NCBI GenBank assembly: GCA_020881915.1
Contig: JAJFPB010000007.1
Location: forward strand, 682,001-746,000
Length of the DNA: 64,000 nucleotides
Source: Paramyrothecium sp. XJ0827
Lineage: Eukaryota; Ascomycota; Sordariomycetes; Hypocreales; Stachybotryaceae
Direction: 5' to 3'
A program made the translations under genes and the position numbers. The notes beneath the pieces are model-generated. The model had not been told where the DNA came from. It worked only from the letters and a program-made list of their open reading frames with translations, and searched no databases. Positions 53,958-64,000 of this stretch are shown here, in pieces; position 1 is the first letter of the stretch; every line of letters begins with the position of its first letter.

Positions 53958-56352
53958 TCAAAGCGGCGGTGCATTCGGATCCTCCATGCATTGGTCAATT
54001 CGCATGATCTGCTTCCCTGTCGCCTTGGCCTGTCTGATGAACTCGGGGAAATAATTGACCGTTGAGTTGTACGAAAAGTGCATGACGACCAGATTGCCCC
54101 CCTTGGCAACATCGGCATTGAAGGCTTCGACCTGCTTCTCCGGCGTGCTCGTCTCGGCCCACTTCCAGTCCTGGACATCGACGCTCCAATTGACGATGTA
54201 GTTCTTCTCGGACCCCGAGGCAGCCGCCCAGCGCTGGCGCATACGCGCACCTTCAACCCCAAAAGGTGGGCGGAAGTAGTTTGACTTCTCGCCAAAGATA
54301 CCGGTCATGACCCTATAGTTCTCGTTGTACTCCCAGTCGATGCCAGCAGTATTCTGGAGGCCTTCCATCCTTGGGTGCGTATAAGAGTGCAGCGCAATCT
54401 GGTGGCCTTCGCTCTTCAGTTGGCGGTAGAGGCTCGCCATGCCCGTCGAGTTGTTTTCGAGCACGGCGCCGACGGCGAAAAACGTCACCTTGATGTTAGC
54501 GTCGCGGATGATCTGCACCAGCCTGTCGGCGTACTTTGGGTTGCCATCGTCGATGCCAAACGCAAACGAGTTAGGCCGCGTGCAGGCAAAGACGAGAGTC
54601 CCCGACGGCAGCTTCTTAGGTATAAGCGCGCTCGAGGGGATGGAGGGAACGATTTCCACCTTGGTCAAAACCACAGCCTCAGAGCTGTATACGCCTCGGA
54701 TCGCGAGACTACTCACGCGCTGCAGGTTGATGTTGAAGTGCGAAATGGGTATGTATATATCATTTCCGGTAGCATATCGGGCCGCGTCGAGGCTATCTCT
54801 CGTCTCGGGATACGGTGCCACACCCGAATTGCACTGCGAATTATGCTGCTGCAACGACACGGAGAATTTGGTGTGGCCCGAGTACGCGATGTGCAAGTAC
54901 GCGCCGCTGTAGCTGCGCAAGTCGCGACAGCCGTTGCTGAGCAGCGTAGTAAAGGAGTAGTCGGGAGCTGTGGAAACAAGACTGAGGCGGTTGGAGCCCC
55001 AGGTGAGGCTCATCTCGCCGCCACCGTGCCAGAGGCCAAGCGAGTTCGTGCTCGGGCTGCTGAAGCTCTCAATGACAAGTGCCGAGACTGTCGCGGACGG
55101 TGCTGGGACGGTTTCGGTTGGCCCTGCTGGGCTGGTGTTCGTAGGCACCGGCCAGCCACTCGGAGTGCTCCCGCAATAGAGCGCCAATGGACCTAGAGTG
55201 ACTGCACGACTAGGCGCTGAGAGCACGATCGATCTGAGCTTGCTCAGATTGACCCCACTGAACCTCGACCAGGTGAGGCTGTATAGTTTCTCAGTTCCGT
55301 CAAACGTCCAGCCTAGCTGGGCTGTCGTCTGGGAGGAGGACCCCGTCTGTGGACCGTCGCACGCCGTCTTGGAAGTCAGCTCGATCTTGAAAGTCGTCCC
55401 GGCTGGAGCCTTGATCAAGAGCGCTATCCCGCCATACTTTGTGGCATCCACGCATCCCACCTGGGAGTAAAAGTAGGACGCAGTGGACTTTGGCGTCAGT
55501 GTCAAACGGTTGTTGTTCACGAGGGCGGATTGCATTGTCCCGTCATGGCCAGTGGGCAGCAGGAGTGCGTTGTACCCCAGGAAGTCAATGCGCGACTGCG
55601 ATTCCCAATCATCCACCAAGAGCGGCGAACACGATGCAGTGGTGGGTGGGTTGGAGGTGGCAGTAGTCGTCAATGGCCCTGGAGTGCGCGTGTCTAAGGG
55701 ACAGGCATGTTAGTTATTAGGTGAGTATGATCAGCCGGATCGAACTCACTGGTCTGGGCACAGGCAAACGAAACCTTGTCCAGCTGCCATTGTTGAGTAG
55801 ACGAAAAGGACGAGAGGACAATAGAGAGAGCCGCGTTGAGGTTCGCCCCGGAGAAGCTGCTCAGTGGGATGCGGACCGTCTGCCAATCACCGGTGAGGCT
55901 GGTAACACGGAAAGACGTTTTAGTCGTGCTCGTTGTTGCTGAGCAGCTCGATGTCGTCGTGAGTTGAGCCGTGAAGGCCGCGCCCGACACAGGTGCTTTG
56001 ATCTCAAGCTGTACGTGCGTGTACGAATCGGTCTGCAGTGCCTGGCAGGGGAATGTCTCGTAGTAGTAAGCTCCGCTCTTGGGGGTGAAGCTGAGGATGC
56101 CGCCAGACGCGGAGATGCTTGTCATGCTGCCATCGTCTGTGAGGACTGGTCAATTGAAGTGGCCGATGGACAAGTAGTGCGACAAGGGTGTTTGGGCGTC
56201 TTACCTGACGTCCACGACCCCAGATTGTTTCGGCTTGACGAGAACGAGGTCGACAAGTCATCCACCAGGAGATCTGAAGCGCACGCAGCGGCGGCAGCCA
56301 CTGCGCTGTAGAAAGCCGTCGCCAGAAGGCATTGCGCTTTGAAATGCACCAT
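53958..56352 (-). CDS. Secreted polysaccharide deacetylase (CE4, NodB) with three N-terminal beta modules
   Basis: Three exons, 56205-56352, 55750-56145 and 53958-55693, give 759 residues. Signal peptide about residues 1-22. The C-terminal NodB domain (about 545-750) has all metal and catalytic motifs: FGIDDGN (Asp563/Asp564), HQIALHSYTH (His617, His621), FRPPFG (Arg656) and a late VVMHFSYN. In front of it stand three related modules of about 150 residues, each opening with a LLVDDxxS-like or LVIESFSS strand and a GxxxLTPKS-like or LSLVSTAP strand, separated by Ser/Thr/Pro linkers. They look like galactose-binding-type carbohydrate modules. CE4 enzymes remove acetyl groups from chitin, peptidoglycan or xylan. 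In pathogens chitin deacetylation hides fungal wall fragments from host receptors. The substrate of this enzyme is not known. Confidence 0.85.
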
Positions 56353-57495
56353 GATTTCGTCTGTCCTCTCTTTCTCTTCTTCTTCTCAGAGCTCTCCTCT
56401 CCGTGTTCAACCTGGCGGGCTTGATATGGAGGAACAGGGCTCTCGGCAAACCCCTGTCTCGCGGAGGGGCCGGTAAATGCGGAGCGGAGCGACTGGCGGA
56501 AGATTTTCATCCTATATATGAGCGTGAACACGACAGGCAGGTTGAATAGAGTTGCACCAGGCTCTTGGCAATGGCACCACAAGTCCCGTGCATCGGCCTA
56601 AAACCCCTCAGCTGAAATGCCGTGCGACACGGGTAGAAGGGAGATCGTCGCGCACTGACATGGGGGGCCCGTGTCAGTAAGCTGACTCGAAATGCATTTC
56701 TGTCGCTCCACGGCGCACAGAGACGGGCGTCGACAAGAGGCGTTAACATTTTGCATGAATAGAGTCGAGAAGCAATCCGTTTGCGGTTTTATCTGCTTGA
56801 AATATTGCAGAAAGCTGCGGATGAGCTGAGTTTGCGCAGTTCAAATACGAGATCCAGGCACGACATAAAGCCATGCACGCTTAAAATCCATATCGTCGCA
56901 CGGACACGCCACATGCCCCTGGATCTGAGCAATCGGAAAAAAGGACCGTTGACCCCAACACATGCATGCAGGCCAACATGCGCGGACACGAAGTTGACGA
57001 CGCATGACGGATGCATGACTTTGTTGACGGGCTGATTTCTCCGGACTTCTGCTCAGAGTCCAACCAATGCTTTCCTGGTAAGGTAGAGGCTACACACAAA
57101 TTGTCTTACTGATGGACAGAAAGAGAAAAGAGAAAACGCATTGGAGCAGCAACCGTCCCGAGGGCCATGTATGGAAGGCATCATGTGTAGCGCAATGATA
57201 CAGGGTTCAATTCCGATTATTCGTAAGTCATTGTATCGCATGTATCTACAATCCCGGCCTCCGAGCAGAACGAAATAAAAGTACCATCGAGGAACGGCGG
57301 GTATATCCTGTCAGACAAACCATCTGCAAATACACTGCGACACTGCAGTGGCTACTGACGGAGATTGCGGTGAGCATAAGACAGTTGCACTGCACCACCT
57401 ACTGCAGACGTTCGGGATCGTCCTGGCAGCTAGGACACGCAGGAGGTGCCACAGACAGGCCGGCCAGGACGATCGTGGCCACAACTGCTGGCTTG
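56353..57495. other. Intergenic region with the deacetylase promoter
   Basis: 1.1 kb with no supportable gene. The deacetylase TATA box lies at 56511-56520. A GGTTCAATTCC at 57204-57214 resembles a tRNA T-loop, but no tRNA can be folded around it. Confidence 0.45.
56511..56520 (-). promoter_or_regulatory. TATA box of the deacetylase gene
   Basis: Minus-strand CATATATAGG, about 160 bases upstream of the ATG at 56352. Confidence 0.45.
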
Positions 57496-59278
57496 TTAAA
57501 GGAAAGTCGGCAAGTCTTTGCTGGAGCTCAGAAGAATGTTCAGCTTTTCCACGTAATCGACGTAACGAGTTCCCAGGTCGTCCTGGACCCAGCTCATTCG
57601 GATCATGGCCTTGGCAGTGCCCAAATTAAGCGCCTGTGTATCCCTTTCGGTCCTGGAGATGAGACGCAAAATCTTCATTCGCTGAGCGTCTGATCGTGCC
57701 TCGAGTCCGAAGATGAACAGCAGGAGCGGCAGGCTGCATGTTTCGAGCGTGTCGAGAAACTGCGATCCTTTAGCAACCCACTCGGCAATCTCGTAAGAGT
57801 CCGCAGAGATGTTTCCCGAGCAGCGTTCGAGATAGATGAAGGAGGCCAATCGATAGAGCTCTGGGATTATGTTAGATCCCTCAGTGCTGGGAATGAGGTC
57901 GCCATGGTCATCTTCTAGGTCGACGTTCTTTAGTCTCTGTCGGAGCATGTCGAGGTGTTTTCGGTATGCATCCGAATGATACATGGGCCTGTGCTGTTCG
58001 AGTACGCTCTCGAAGATGACGGAGAAGATGTGCAGGATTTCATGAGATGGGCTGAGAGGATATGGCATCTCCAGCAAAACCCAGGTCAATTCAGGGTCTT
58101 TACTTGGATGGAGGTTGCTTACCTCGGGCACGTCACATATTTGCGACAGCAAAGATGGAAATCCAACTTCACGCGTGTAGTTCTCCAACGGTGACCCATG
58201 GCCCAGCCAGTGCCGCATGCCAAACCGCGAAAACACATCATGGTAGTGAACCCACCCCTGTAGCACCACAAAGTCGCTTTCCCTTGCAGCAAGCTGATTG
58301 GCAGCGGCTACGCTCACTAGCTTTCTGGAGCCACACACGAACCAGGGCCACTTGCTCTTTGTGTGTGTGCATACGTAGATCTGGCACCCCAAAGTTAAGA
58401 ATCTGAGCCATTGCAAGGCTTTGAGTGGGCTTACCTCGAAGGAGCAGAGTAACATGCCCGCGGCGATCTGTTGTATTGCCTCTTGGGCGGTTAACTCGGC
58501 GTAAACCGGCCGTCCATATTGGAGAGCGTTGAGCGCGGAAATCTGGAGCTCAGCCGCCCGATCCTGGAATCCATATCGGTGGAGTGCCGAGAGAGCCAGC
58601 AGGGATTTGAACACTCCTACGGCAGCTGGCGTGTTTGCTAGGAGGGCTGTCCGGATTATTGTCTGGCGTAGAGCGGCTGAGTCTTGCCCCAGGGTTAATA
58701 ATGCCGAAGAAGCGACTGAGTCGACTATTGAACGTTAGCGAAATAAATTACAAGTCAAGATACTTTTCTCACAGTATTCGAAAAGTTCCTTTTCAGACGT
58801 GGTCATGTCATGCGGTATCCATCGGAGCGGGTTCGTGAGCACCGGTGTAAGCAACTCAAGTTCCTCGACGTCTTCATTCACTAGGTAGCGCACTCAGCTT
58901 CTCTGCGCTTGGCAATAGGCTAGATGCAAGCTACCATTCCATTTCTCACCGGACAATCGATCATGTAAGTGCACATCTCGGATGGTGGTGTCGATGAACT
59001 CCAGTCCCTCGTACTGTCCTGCCCTGGCATTCGTTTGTTGTGCCACGACAGCCCGCCTCTTGTCGCCTGGCCGCGGCCAAAACAACCGCATGCCGTACCC
59101 AGGGCATGGCTTGCCTCCTTTCACGCATCGTAGACAGCTCGGGAGGGTGCGATCACACCGGATCTTGCGCGCTAAGCCTGGAATCAGCTGGGAGTGAACG
59201 GCGAAATTGGCGATTGACCTCTCCATCCCAGTAGTCTATACCTGTGCATTTGCCGCAACCTCTCACCGACTTGTCCAT
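57496..59278 (-). CDS. Zn2Cys6 transcription factor with fungal TF domain
   Basis: Six exons, 59242-59278, 58935-59171, 58773-58892, 58435-58724, 58123-58380 and 57496-58068, give 504 residues. The start at 59278 is set by the DNA-binding domain: exon 1 holds the first two cysteines (RGCGKC), and splicing to the acceptor TTAG at 59172 gives C-x2-C-x6-C ending in TARKIRCD, then SCLRC and PC. Starting at the longer unspliced frame would lose two zinc ligands. The remainder is a helical fungal-specific TF domain (Fungal_trans_2 type) with SLLALSALHRYG and a C-terminal LGTRYVDYVEKL. Two introns of exactly 54 nt (58381-58434 and 58069-58122) contain no stops and keep the frame. The factor is divergent from a dehydrogenase gene and may control it. 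Confidence 0.85.
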
Positions 59279-59944
59279 TTTCAGTCCAGATTACCAATGC
59301 CAGTAAATCCGGAGGATAGTCCCTGCGATTGCCGTTTGAAGTTCAATCTCGGCCCAAGTTGCCTAGAAACCGTGTACGGTAGAAGTATGGATCCCAAGTG
59401 GAGGTGTCTATTCCAACGGGGCATGGCTGACGTATAACAAGACCAGAGGCTGATGACCAATCCACTAGTGCCAAACACTACGATAAAGCTTGGCCATGTC
59501 CAAGAATGGATGCCAGGCAACTCTGTGCGAAGGATGCAGGCTAACTAGGGGTTGGACCCATAATTGTGCAGGATGTGTGGCACCAATCTTCTCACAGTAA
59601 GCCAGCCAAAGTTGAAGCTGCAGCTGTGCCGCTCATTTTGATGAGGGTGGAACCCGATTAGCAAGCAAAATGTTAATGGAAGTATTAGGAAATGCTAGAC
59701 TCCTGACTTTGACGAGAACATGTCAAGAGCGTCATGGGGAGGGAGGCCACTTGAAACGCGATGAACACCATGATATAAAAGGGCATCGTAGATCCTGTGT
59801 TTCTGCCACTCAAACAGATAACAGTCAGAACAGCAGCATCTGCTCAAACATCATCACTCAGCCGCCTGACCATCATCTTTTGTGGCTGTTCCAAGACTGT
59901 TCCCATTTCCTACCTGGCAAGCATAAATAACCAATCATACCAAT
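59279..59944. other. Shared divergent promoter of regulator and dehydrogenase
   Basis: 666 bases between the Zn2Cys6 factor (minus) and the short-chain dehydrogenase (plus). A clear TATA box for the dehydrogenase is at 59774-59781. No other gene is seen. Confidence 0.55.
59774..59781 (+). promoter_or_regulatory. TATA box of the first dehydrogenase gene
   Basis: TATAAAAG stands 171 bases before the ATG at 59945, within the promoter shared with the zinc-cluster regulator. Confidence 0.6.
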
Positions 59945-60970
59945 ATGGCTTCGTATCTAGTGACCGGCGCCTCCCGCGGCCTGGGAGTATGCTCAACCCC
60001 CATATTCTCCCCAAGAAACGCTCGCTTACAAGCAAATAACAGTTTGAATTCATCAATCAACTTTCCAAGAACCCCGAAAACACGGTGATTGGCCTTGTGC
60101 GCAATAAGGCAGCCACCGAGAACAAGGTCAACTCTGAGCTGGGTGAACGGAAGAATCTCCATATTCTCAAGGGTGATCTCACCGACTACGATCAACTGAA
60201 GGTAGAATCCGCAACCCCAACCATTACAGTGCGCCCTTTCTGATGATTCCAAGGCTTCTGTGTCACAAGTTTCCGAAATCACTGGTGGAAAGCTAGACTA
60301 CATCATTGCCAACGGTGCCTTCGTGTCGACCTGGTCGGCGTACGACTCGCTGAGTGATTTGTGCGTAGCCGTTCTGCTACGATCATGAAGTTCCTGCTGA
60401 CAATAGAACTAGGGGTGAAACCCCGAAGGAGCTGGAAGAGGATCTCGTGGAATCTTTCAGGATCAACGTTGTTGGCAATGTTCACCTTTTCAACCTGTTC
60501 ACGCCTTTGATTCTCAAGGGCACCGCTAAGAAGGTTGTCGCTATCTCAACTGGAATGGCTGATGCGGATGTGGTGGCCAAATACGAAATCGCCCTTGGCG
60601 CACCCTACTCCATTAGCAAAGCCGCCCTGAATCTTGCCGTGGCCAAGTTTAGCGCTCAGTACGCCAAGGACGGAGTCCTGTTCCTTAGCATCTCGCCAGG
60701 CGTCATTGACACAGGCGGCAACAACAACGGTAAGAATCCCATGATCAGTAGGCCACTGTCCAAGTCTGACATCACATAGCGACGCCTGAGCAGCTGCAGA
60801 AGTACCTAGGTATGGCGGCCAGCTTTGCAAAGTACGCTCCTCACTTTACCGGGCCCATTACTGCAGAGTCTTCTGTTCAGCAGGTTCTCTCGGTTGTCGA
60901 AAAGGCCAGCGTTCAGGAAGGCTATGGAGGTTCTTTTATTTCCCACTTGGGAAGCAAGCAGTGGCTTTGA
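59945..60970 (+). CDS. Short-chain dehydrogenase/reductase (NAD(P)-dependent)
   Basis: Five exons, 59945-59986, 60043-60201, 60254-60360, 60413-60729 and 60780-60970, give 271 residues. The first exon is only 14 codons and carries the cofactor-binding motif YLVTGASRGLG. The Rossmann fold continues with VIGLVRNK, LKGDLTDYDQLK and DYIIANGAF. The helix Asn is in INVVGNVHLFNLF, the catalytic Ser in VAISTGMAD and the Tyr/Lys in APYSISKAALN. SPGVIDT follows, as expected. The enzyme probably reduces or oxidises a carbonyl or alcohol in the cytosol. It shares a promoter with the zinc-cluster regulator. It ends in a non-motif tail (HLGSKQWL), so no peroxisomal signal is present. Confidence 0.88.
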
Positions 60971-61909
60971 GTGGCAGTGGCAAACTCAGTCACTCGCCCA
61001 GAGCTCCTCGCCATTGTAGTCCCAGGTCTACAGTAGTCAAACTTGGCAAGTAGGCTGTTTTATCTGATAGTTATCTCTACTGGCCACTGAATAAATGTTC
61101 TTTTGTCTCTCTATGTATTAAAGCATGAAGAAACAACACCGCATCTCGTGGAGTCGAAATGGTATGATTTTAAGAGGTCAAAGTACTGTGATTGGGTGGA
61201 CAAGAAAAGGCATGTTGATTCAGCTACCCTATAGATTTCCCAGTCTTGCTTGGGTGTTCGAAAACCCCCTGTTCATAAGGAAGAGAGCTCCATCTCTCTA
61301 GGGAGGAAGCTAGGCACGTAACTACATCTTCTTTTTGTCAATTTCAAGCTTCTCCTACGATCGAATGATTGCATGCTGCCTGACCTTACTATCTCCCGGG
61401 TAAGTCTTTGTGTTTTGGTTTCAATCTGGTACATCGGAAGAAAGGGAAGGCATATTTGCACAGAATGATTCGATGCAAGGCTCGACAATTTCGCCCTCCC
61501 TTTGCAATATCTAAGAATATTACTGCAACTGAGCCAAGGCGAGGAGGAGGTGCTACGCTGGGTAATGTGACTATCGCGAGATCACATAATTCAACATTTT
61601 CAGTGCATCATTACCTGCAATTCGTAACGGCCGGGAAATTATTCGCTTCAATTAATTCAAAACTCCCCAACCCATAATGCAGAGGCTGTGAGCTAATAAT
61701 AGACGACCTGAGTATGAGCCCATCAAGCACAGGTCGGTGATGCAAGCCTGCACATGCATGAATTCCTCAGTTGTGTGGCTGGCTTCACCACCGCAACAAC
61801 CAACTTTGCCATCGCTTCATTCGATAGCAGTGACTAGAATAGCCTAAGCCTCTGAGGTTCGTAATCATGTGCAAACATGACAGCCGTCAAGTCGGCCCCT
61901 CTGCAACCC
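60971..61909. other. Convergent intergenic region, no gene seen
   Basis: 940 bases between the stops of two convergent dehydrogenase genes. Frames at 61273-61488 (-) and 61408-61677 (+) overlap and have no domain. Confidence 0.45.
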
Positions 61910-62764
61910 TTAACCAATCTTTATGCCACCTCCGCTGGCACTGACCACGGAACCTGTGATCCATCGCGCATCCGAGGAACACAAAAGACCTATGACATCC
62001 GCGACGTCGTCTGGCTGACCGAAACGAGGTATGCTTTGGGTCGGAAAGAATTCATCTTGGAACCGCTGCACAGCTTCCGGCCCGCAGTCCACTACGGCAT
62101 CCGTCTCGGTCAAACCAGCCGTAACGGCGTTGGCAGTCGTCCCAGCCATGAACGCATACCTCTCGTCCTTGCCGCCAAAAGCCTGCGCCCACGTCCGACA
62201 CAGTGACTCCCCTGCAGACTTGCCTGCAGCGTACATGAGTTGGTCGCTCCAGGGTTGACGCGAGCGGATAGAGGAGATGTAGATGATGCGGCTGTCTGGT
62301 TGAAAGTAACGCCTTCGCACGAACTCCTCAACAATCATGATTGGGGTCTGCACGTTGCCGAGCAGGCTCCGCTGAACCTCCTCCGTGCTCAATTCGCCAA
62401 GGGTGCCTGGCATCGGGTCGCCGGCGCAGTTCACGAAGATGTCAACGCGGCCACCAAACGTGCTACTGACCTCATCGGCAATGACGCCTGCGCATGCTGT
62501 GGAGAAGATGTCGGCGACGAGGCCCTTGATCTGGAGGCTCGAGGGTCGAGGTCTGGAAGTGGCCGTGAAAACACGGTCGGTCACCTCGTCGTTCAGGATG
62601 GAGGAGAGCGCCGCGACGCCCTTTTCGCCGGTGCAGGTTCCGAGAACCGAGCAGCCACGGGAGGCGAGATTGAAGGCAACGGCACGGCCGATGCCCCGAG
62701 AGGCGCCGCTGATGACGGCAACCTTGTTGATGAGGTCAAGCTCGCGAACACGGAACGTCGCCAT
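61910..62764 (-). CDS. Classical short-chain dehydrogenase/reductase
   Basis: Single exon, 284 residues, complete. Cofactor motif VAVISGASRGIGRAVAF at about residues 15-31, then DIFVNCAGDP (the NNAG-equivalent, here NCAG). The catalytic Ser is in RIIYISSIRSRQ, and Tyr/Lys are in LMYAAGKSAGES. The C-terminus has the typical SIPRFGQPDDVADVIGLLCS and WITGSVVSASGGG, which marks the 3-oxoacyl-reductase-like branch. Some members work on polyketide intermediates or small ketones. The neighbouring dehydrogenase and the Zn2Cys6 regulator suggest a small metabolic group, but no backbone enzyme is present. Confidence 0.9.
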   Translation of the reverse strand: MATFRVRELDLINKVAVISGASRGIGRAVAFNLASRGCSVLGTCTGEKGVAALSSILNDEVTDRVFTATSRPRPSSLQIKGLVADIFSTACAGVIADEVSSTFGGRVDIFVNCAGDPMPGTLGELSTEEVQRSLLGNVQTPIMIVEEFVRRRYFQPDSRIIYISSIRSRQPWSDQLMYAAGKSAGESLCRTWAQAFGGKDERYAFMAGTTANAVTAGLTETDAVVDCGPEAVQRFQDEFFPTQSIPRFGQPDDVADVIGLLCSSDARWITGSVVSASGGGIKIG

Positions 62765-64000
62765 TGATGAGGCAATTACACTGGGCAGAGGCGATGTATC
62801 TCAAACTACAAAGTACGCGATCCTCTCAGGGGTTTTCTACAAAGCTGCAAATGATTTGGATGAGGGATCACGACATTTGTTTGAGTCACATTGTAGATCA
62901 AGGGCAGAGTTTCGTCTTACAGTACCTAAGCCTCTGGCCTTTGAGTCACACTTGGCATTGTGGCAGCGTTATTACTGTACCAGCCCAAACTCGCCACAAC
63001 TGCTTGACCCCGCATCTTCCGAGCCCAGTCTCCCCATTGCTGATAGAGGGTGGCGCCACATGGGCGTTTCCGCGGCTGTGTCGGCCACTTGAAGTGCCAC
63101 CATTGACCCAACAACTTCCTGAAGTTCGCCAATCTTAGCGAGGAGACTGGGAGCCTTCAGCAGCTATGCCAAAAGAGCCGGCACTCTATTCCCGTGAGTT
63201 ACCGAGGACTTCTCCAAGTTTGGTGTTATGGATGGCCCTCTCCATTGATGGCAGACCAGATGGCATGCCTCGGCGCCACGCGACGACGCCTTCGTGCTTT
63301 GTAGCTCTAAAAATTACGTGTGGGTGCGATTGCACACGTGAAAGAGGTTTTGTGGCTATGCTCTTATTTTTTAGTCTCCCTGTCTTCTCTTTCTCGTCTG
63401 ATGAGAGAGTAATCTGCAGGGTGTGTGCAATTGGTGATGGACTCATCGATGTGAACCCTTCCATTTACCAATCTTCTCAATTGCGTCGAGGTCGATAATC
63501 CCCTGCATTTGGCCGGTTGAGGCCCGTCCTGGTGGCTTTGTTCTTTCTCTCCTTGTGGGCGTTACCTCTGCAGTTAGCTGCCATTTTATCCCATATGCAA
63601 ATGGCCCAGACCGAACGTGAGAAGCTGCAAAGCCGAGGTGAGTCTTCTCTCTAGCCGTAGCACTCTAGTGACTGGTGTGGCACAGGGATGCGGTGGCCTG
63701 GAACCAAGAATACCCGGGCACTAATTATTAGTGTCGCCGGATTCTCTACGTGCTGTCACTGCAAGCCACGGCGGAAGATGCCGTGAGATGCAGGAACTAG
63801 GACGAAGCCATGGCATAAATACAATGCTGTCGTCTGCTACCGAAATCTTCATCCATTATCTGCCGGCAATCTCCCATCATTCAGCTCCTTGAACTAGGCC
63901 CAGAAGCTTATAAGACCCGACAATGTCTCCCGAACATTCATCCACTGTTCTCCACATTCAATCTCCAGGCCGCCCTTGAATTTGGAGACTCTAAACACTG
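62765..64000. other. Right flank, no gene supported
   Basis: 1.2 kb with overlapping frames on both strands that lack domains or splice partners. Near the end, CTTATAAGACC at about 63907-63917 and an ATG at 63923 in a frame that stops after 18 codons hint that a gene may begin close to or beyond the window edge. This cannot be confirmed. Confidence 0.4.

Noticed and set aside
54375..55196. 273-residue plus-strand open frame
   Set aside because: It lies entirely antisense to the deacetylase coding exon, is very Arg-rich and has no domain; it is a shadow of GC-rich coding DNA.
57204..57214. tRNA T-loop-like GGTTCAATTCC
   Set aside because: The flanking bases do not pair as a T-stem and no acceptor or anticodon arm can be formed upstream.
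62240..63092. Long plus-strand frames opposite the second dehydrogenase
   Set aside because: Antisense shadows of an intact classical dehydrogenase with no family features of their own.

Overview
The window is nuclear DNA of a filamentous ascomycete (Pezizomycotina). The evidence is short GT-AG introns of about 48-80 nt with CTAAC-like branch points, short TATA-box promoters, and many small secreted proteins. The families present (Alt a 1-like protein, GH7 cellulase, PL26-type lyase, DUF1996, Zn2Cys6 regulator, GMC oxidoreductase) fit a plant-associated Sordariomycete or Dothideomycete. I cannot name the species from sequence alone. Most gene models below were spliced by hand, and almost all close as exact multiples of three.

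Layout. 0-6 kb: a DHA2-type MFS transporter, convergent with a large secreted rhamnogalacturonan exolyase-like protein. 6-16 kb: a gene-poor stretch, then an EthD-barrel gene with an odd secretory leader, a second DHA2-type transporter broken by one in-frame TGA, and a secreted GMC oxidoreductase. 16-21 kb: a broken cysteine-rich GPI-type surface protein gene, an MBD4-like DNA glycosylase and a cytosolic trypsin-like protease. 21-24.7 kb: no supportable gene. 24.7-37 kb: a DUF1996 secreted protein, a 92-residue 12-cysteine secreted protein, a 120-residue six-cysteine secreted protein, a type-B carboxylesterase, a lactonase-type beta-propeller and a ten-exon PhoD phosphatase. 37-47.5 kb: a gene-free stretch with a poly-T/poly-A tract, a GH7 cellobiohydrolase, an Alt a 1-like protein and a 1042-residue modular secreted protein with a Pro/Glu stalk. 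48-57 kb: an F-box protein, a GH16-like protein with an altered active site, a pepsin-type protease and a three-module NodB deacetylase. 57-63 kb: a Zn2Cys6 regulator, divergent from a short-chain dehydrogenase, followed by a second dehydrogenase.

Taken together, about 16 of 24 genes encode proteins with a signal peptide, and these include pectin, cellulose, ester, phosphate and protein degraders plus candidate effectors. This looks like a secretome-rich accessory region for exploiting plant tissue. I see no polyketide synthase, peptide synthetase or terpene synthase backbone, no intact transposon, no tRNA or rRNA and no CRISPR array.

The points most worth following up are: a 12-cysteine secreted protein that appears only after splicing; a small secreted protein whose last cysteine lies on a 28-nt terminal exon; an EthD enzyme joined to a signal peptide and cysteine-rich leader; two otherwise well-preserved genes broken by C-to-T-type stops, one of which also has a frameshift; and a GH16-like secreted protein that has lost catalytic residues.
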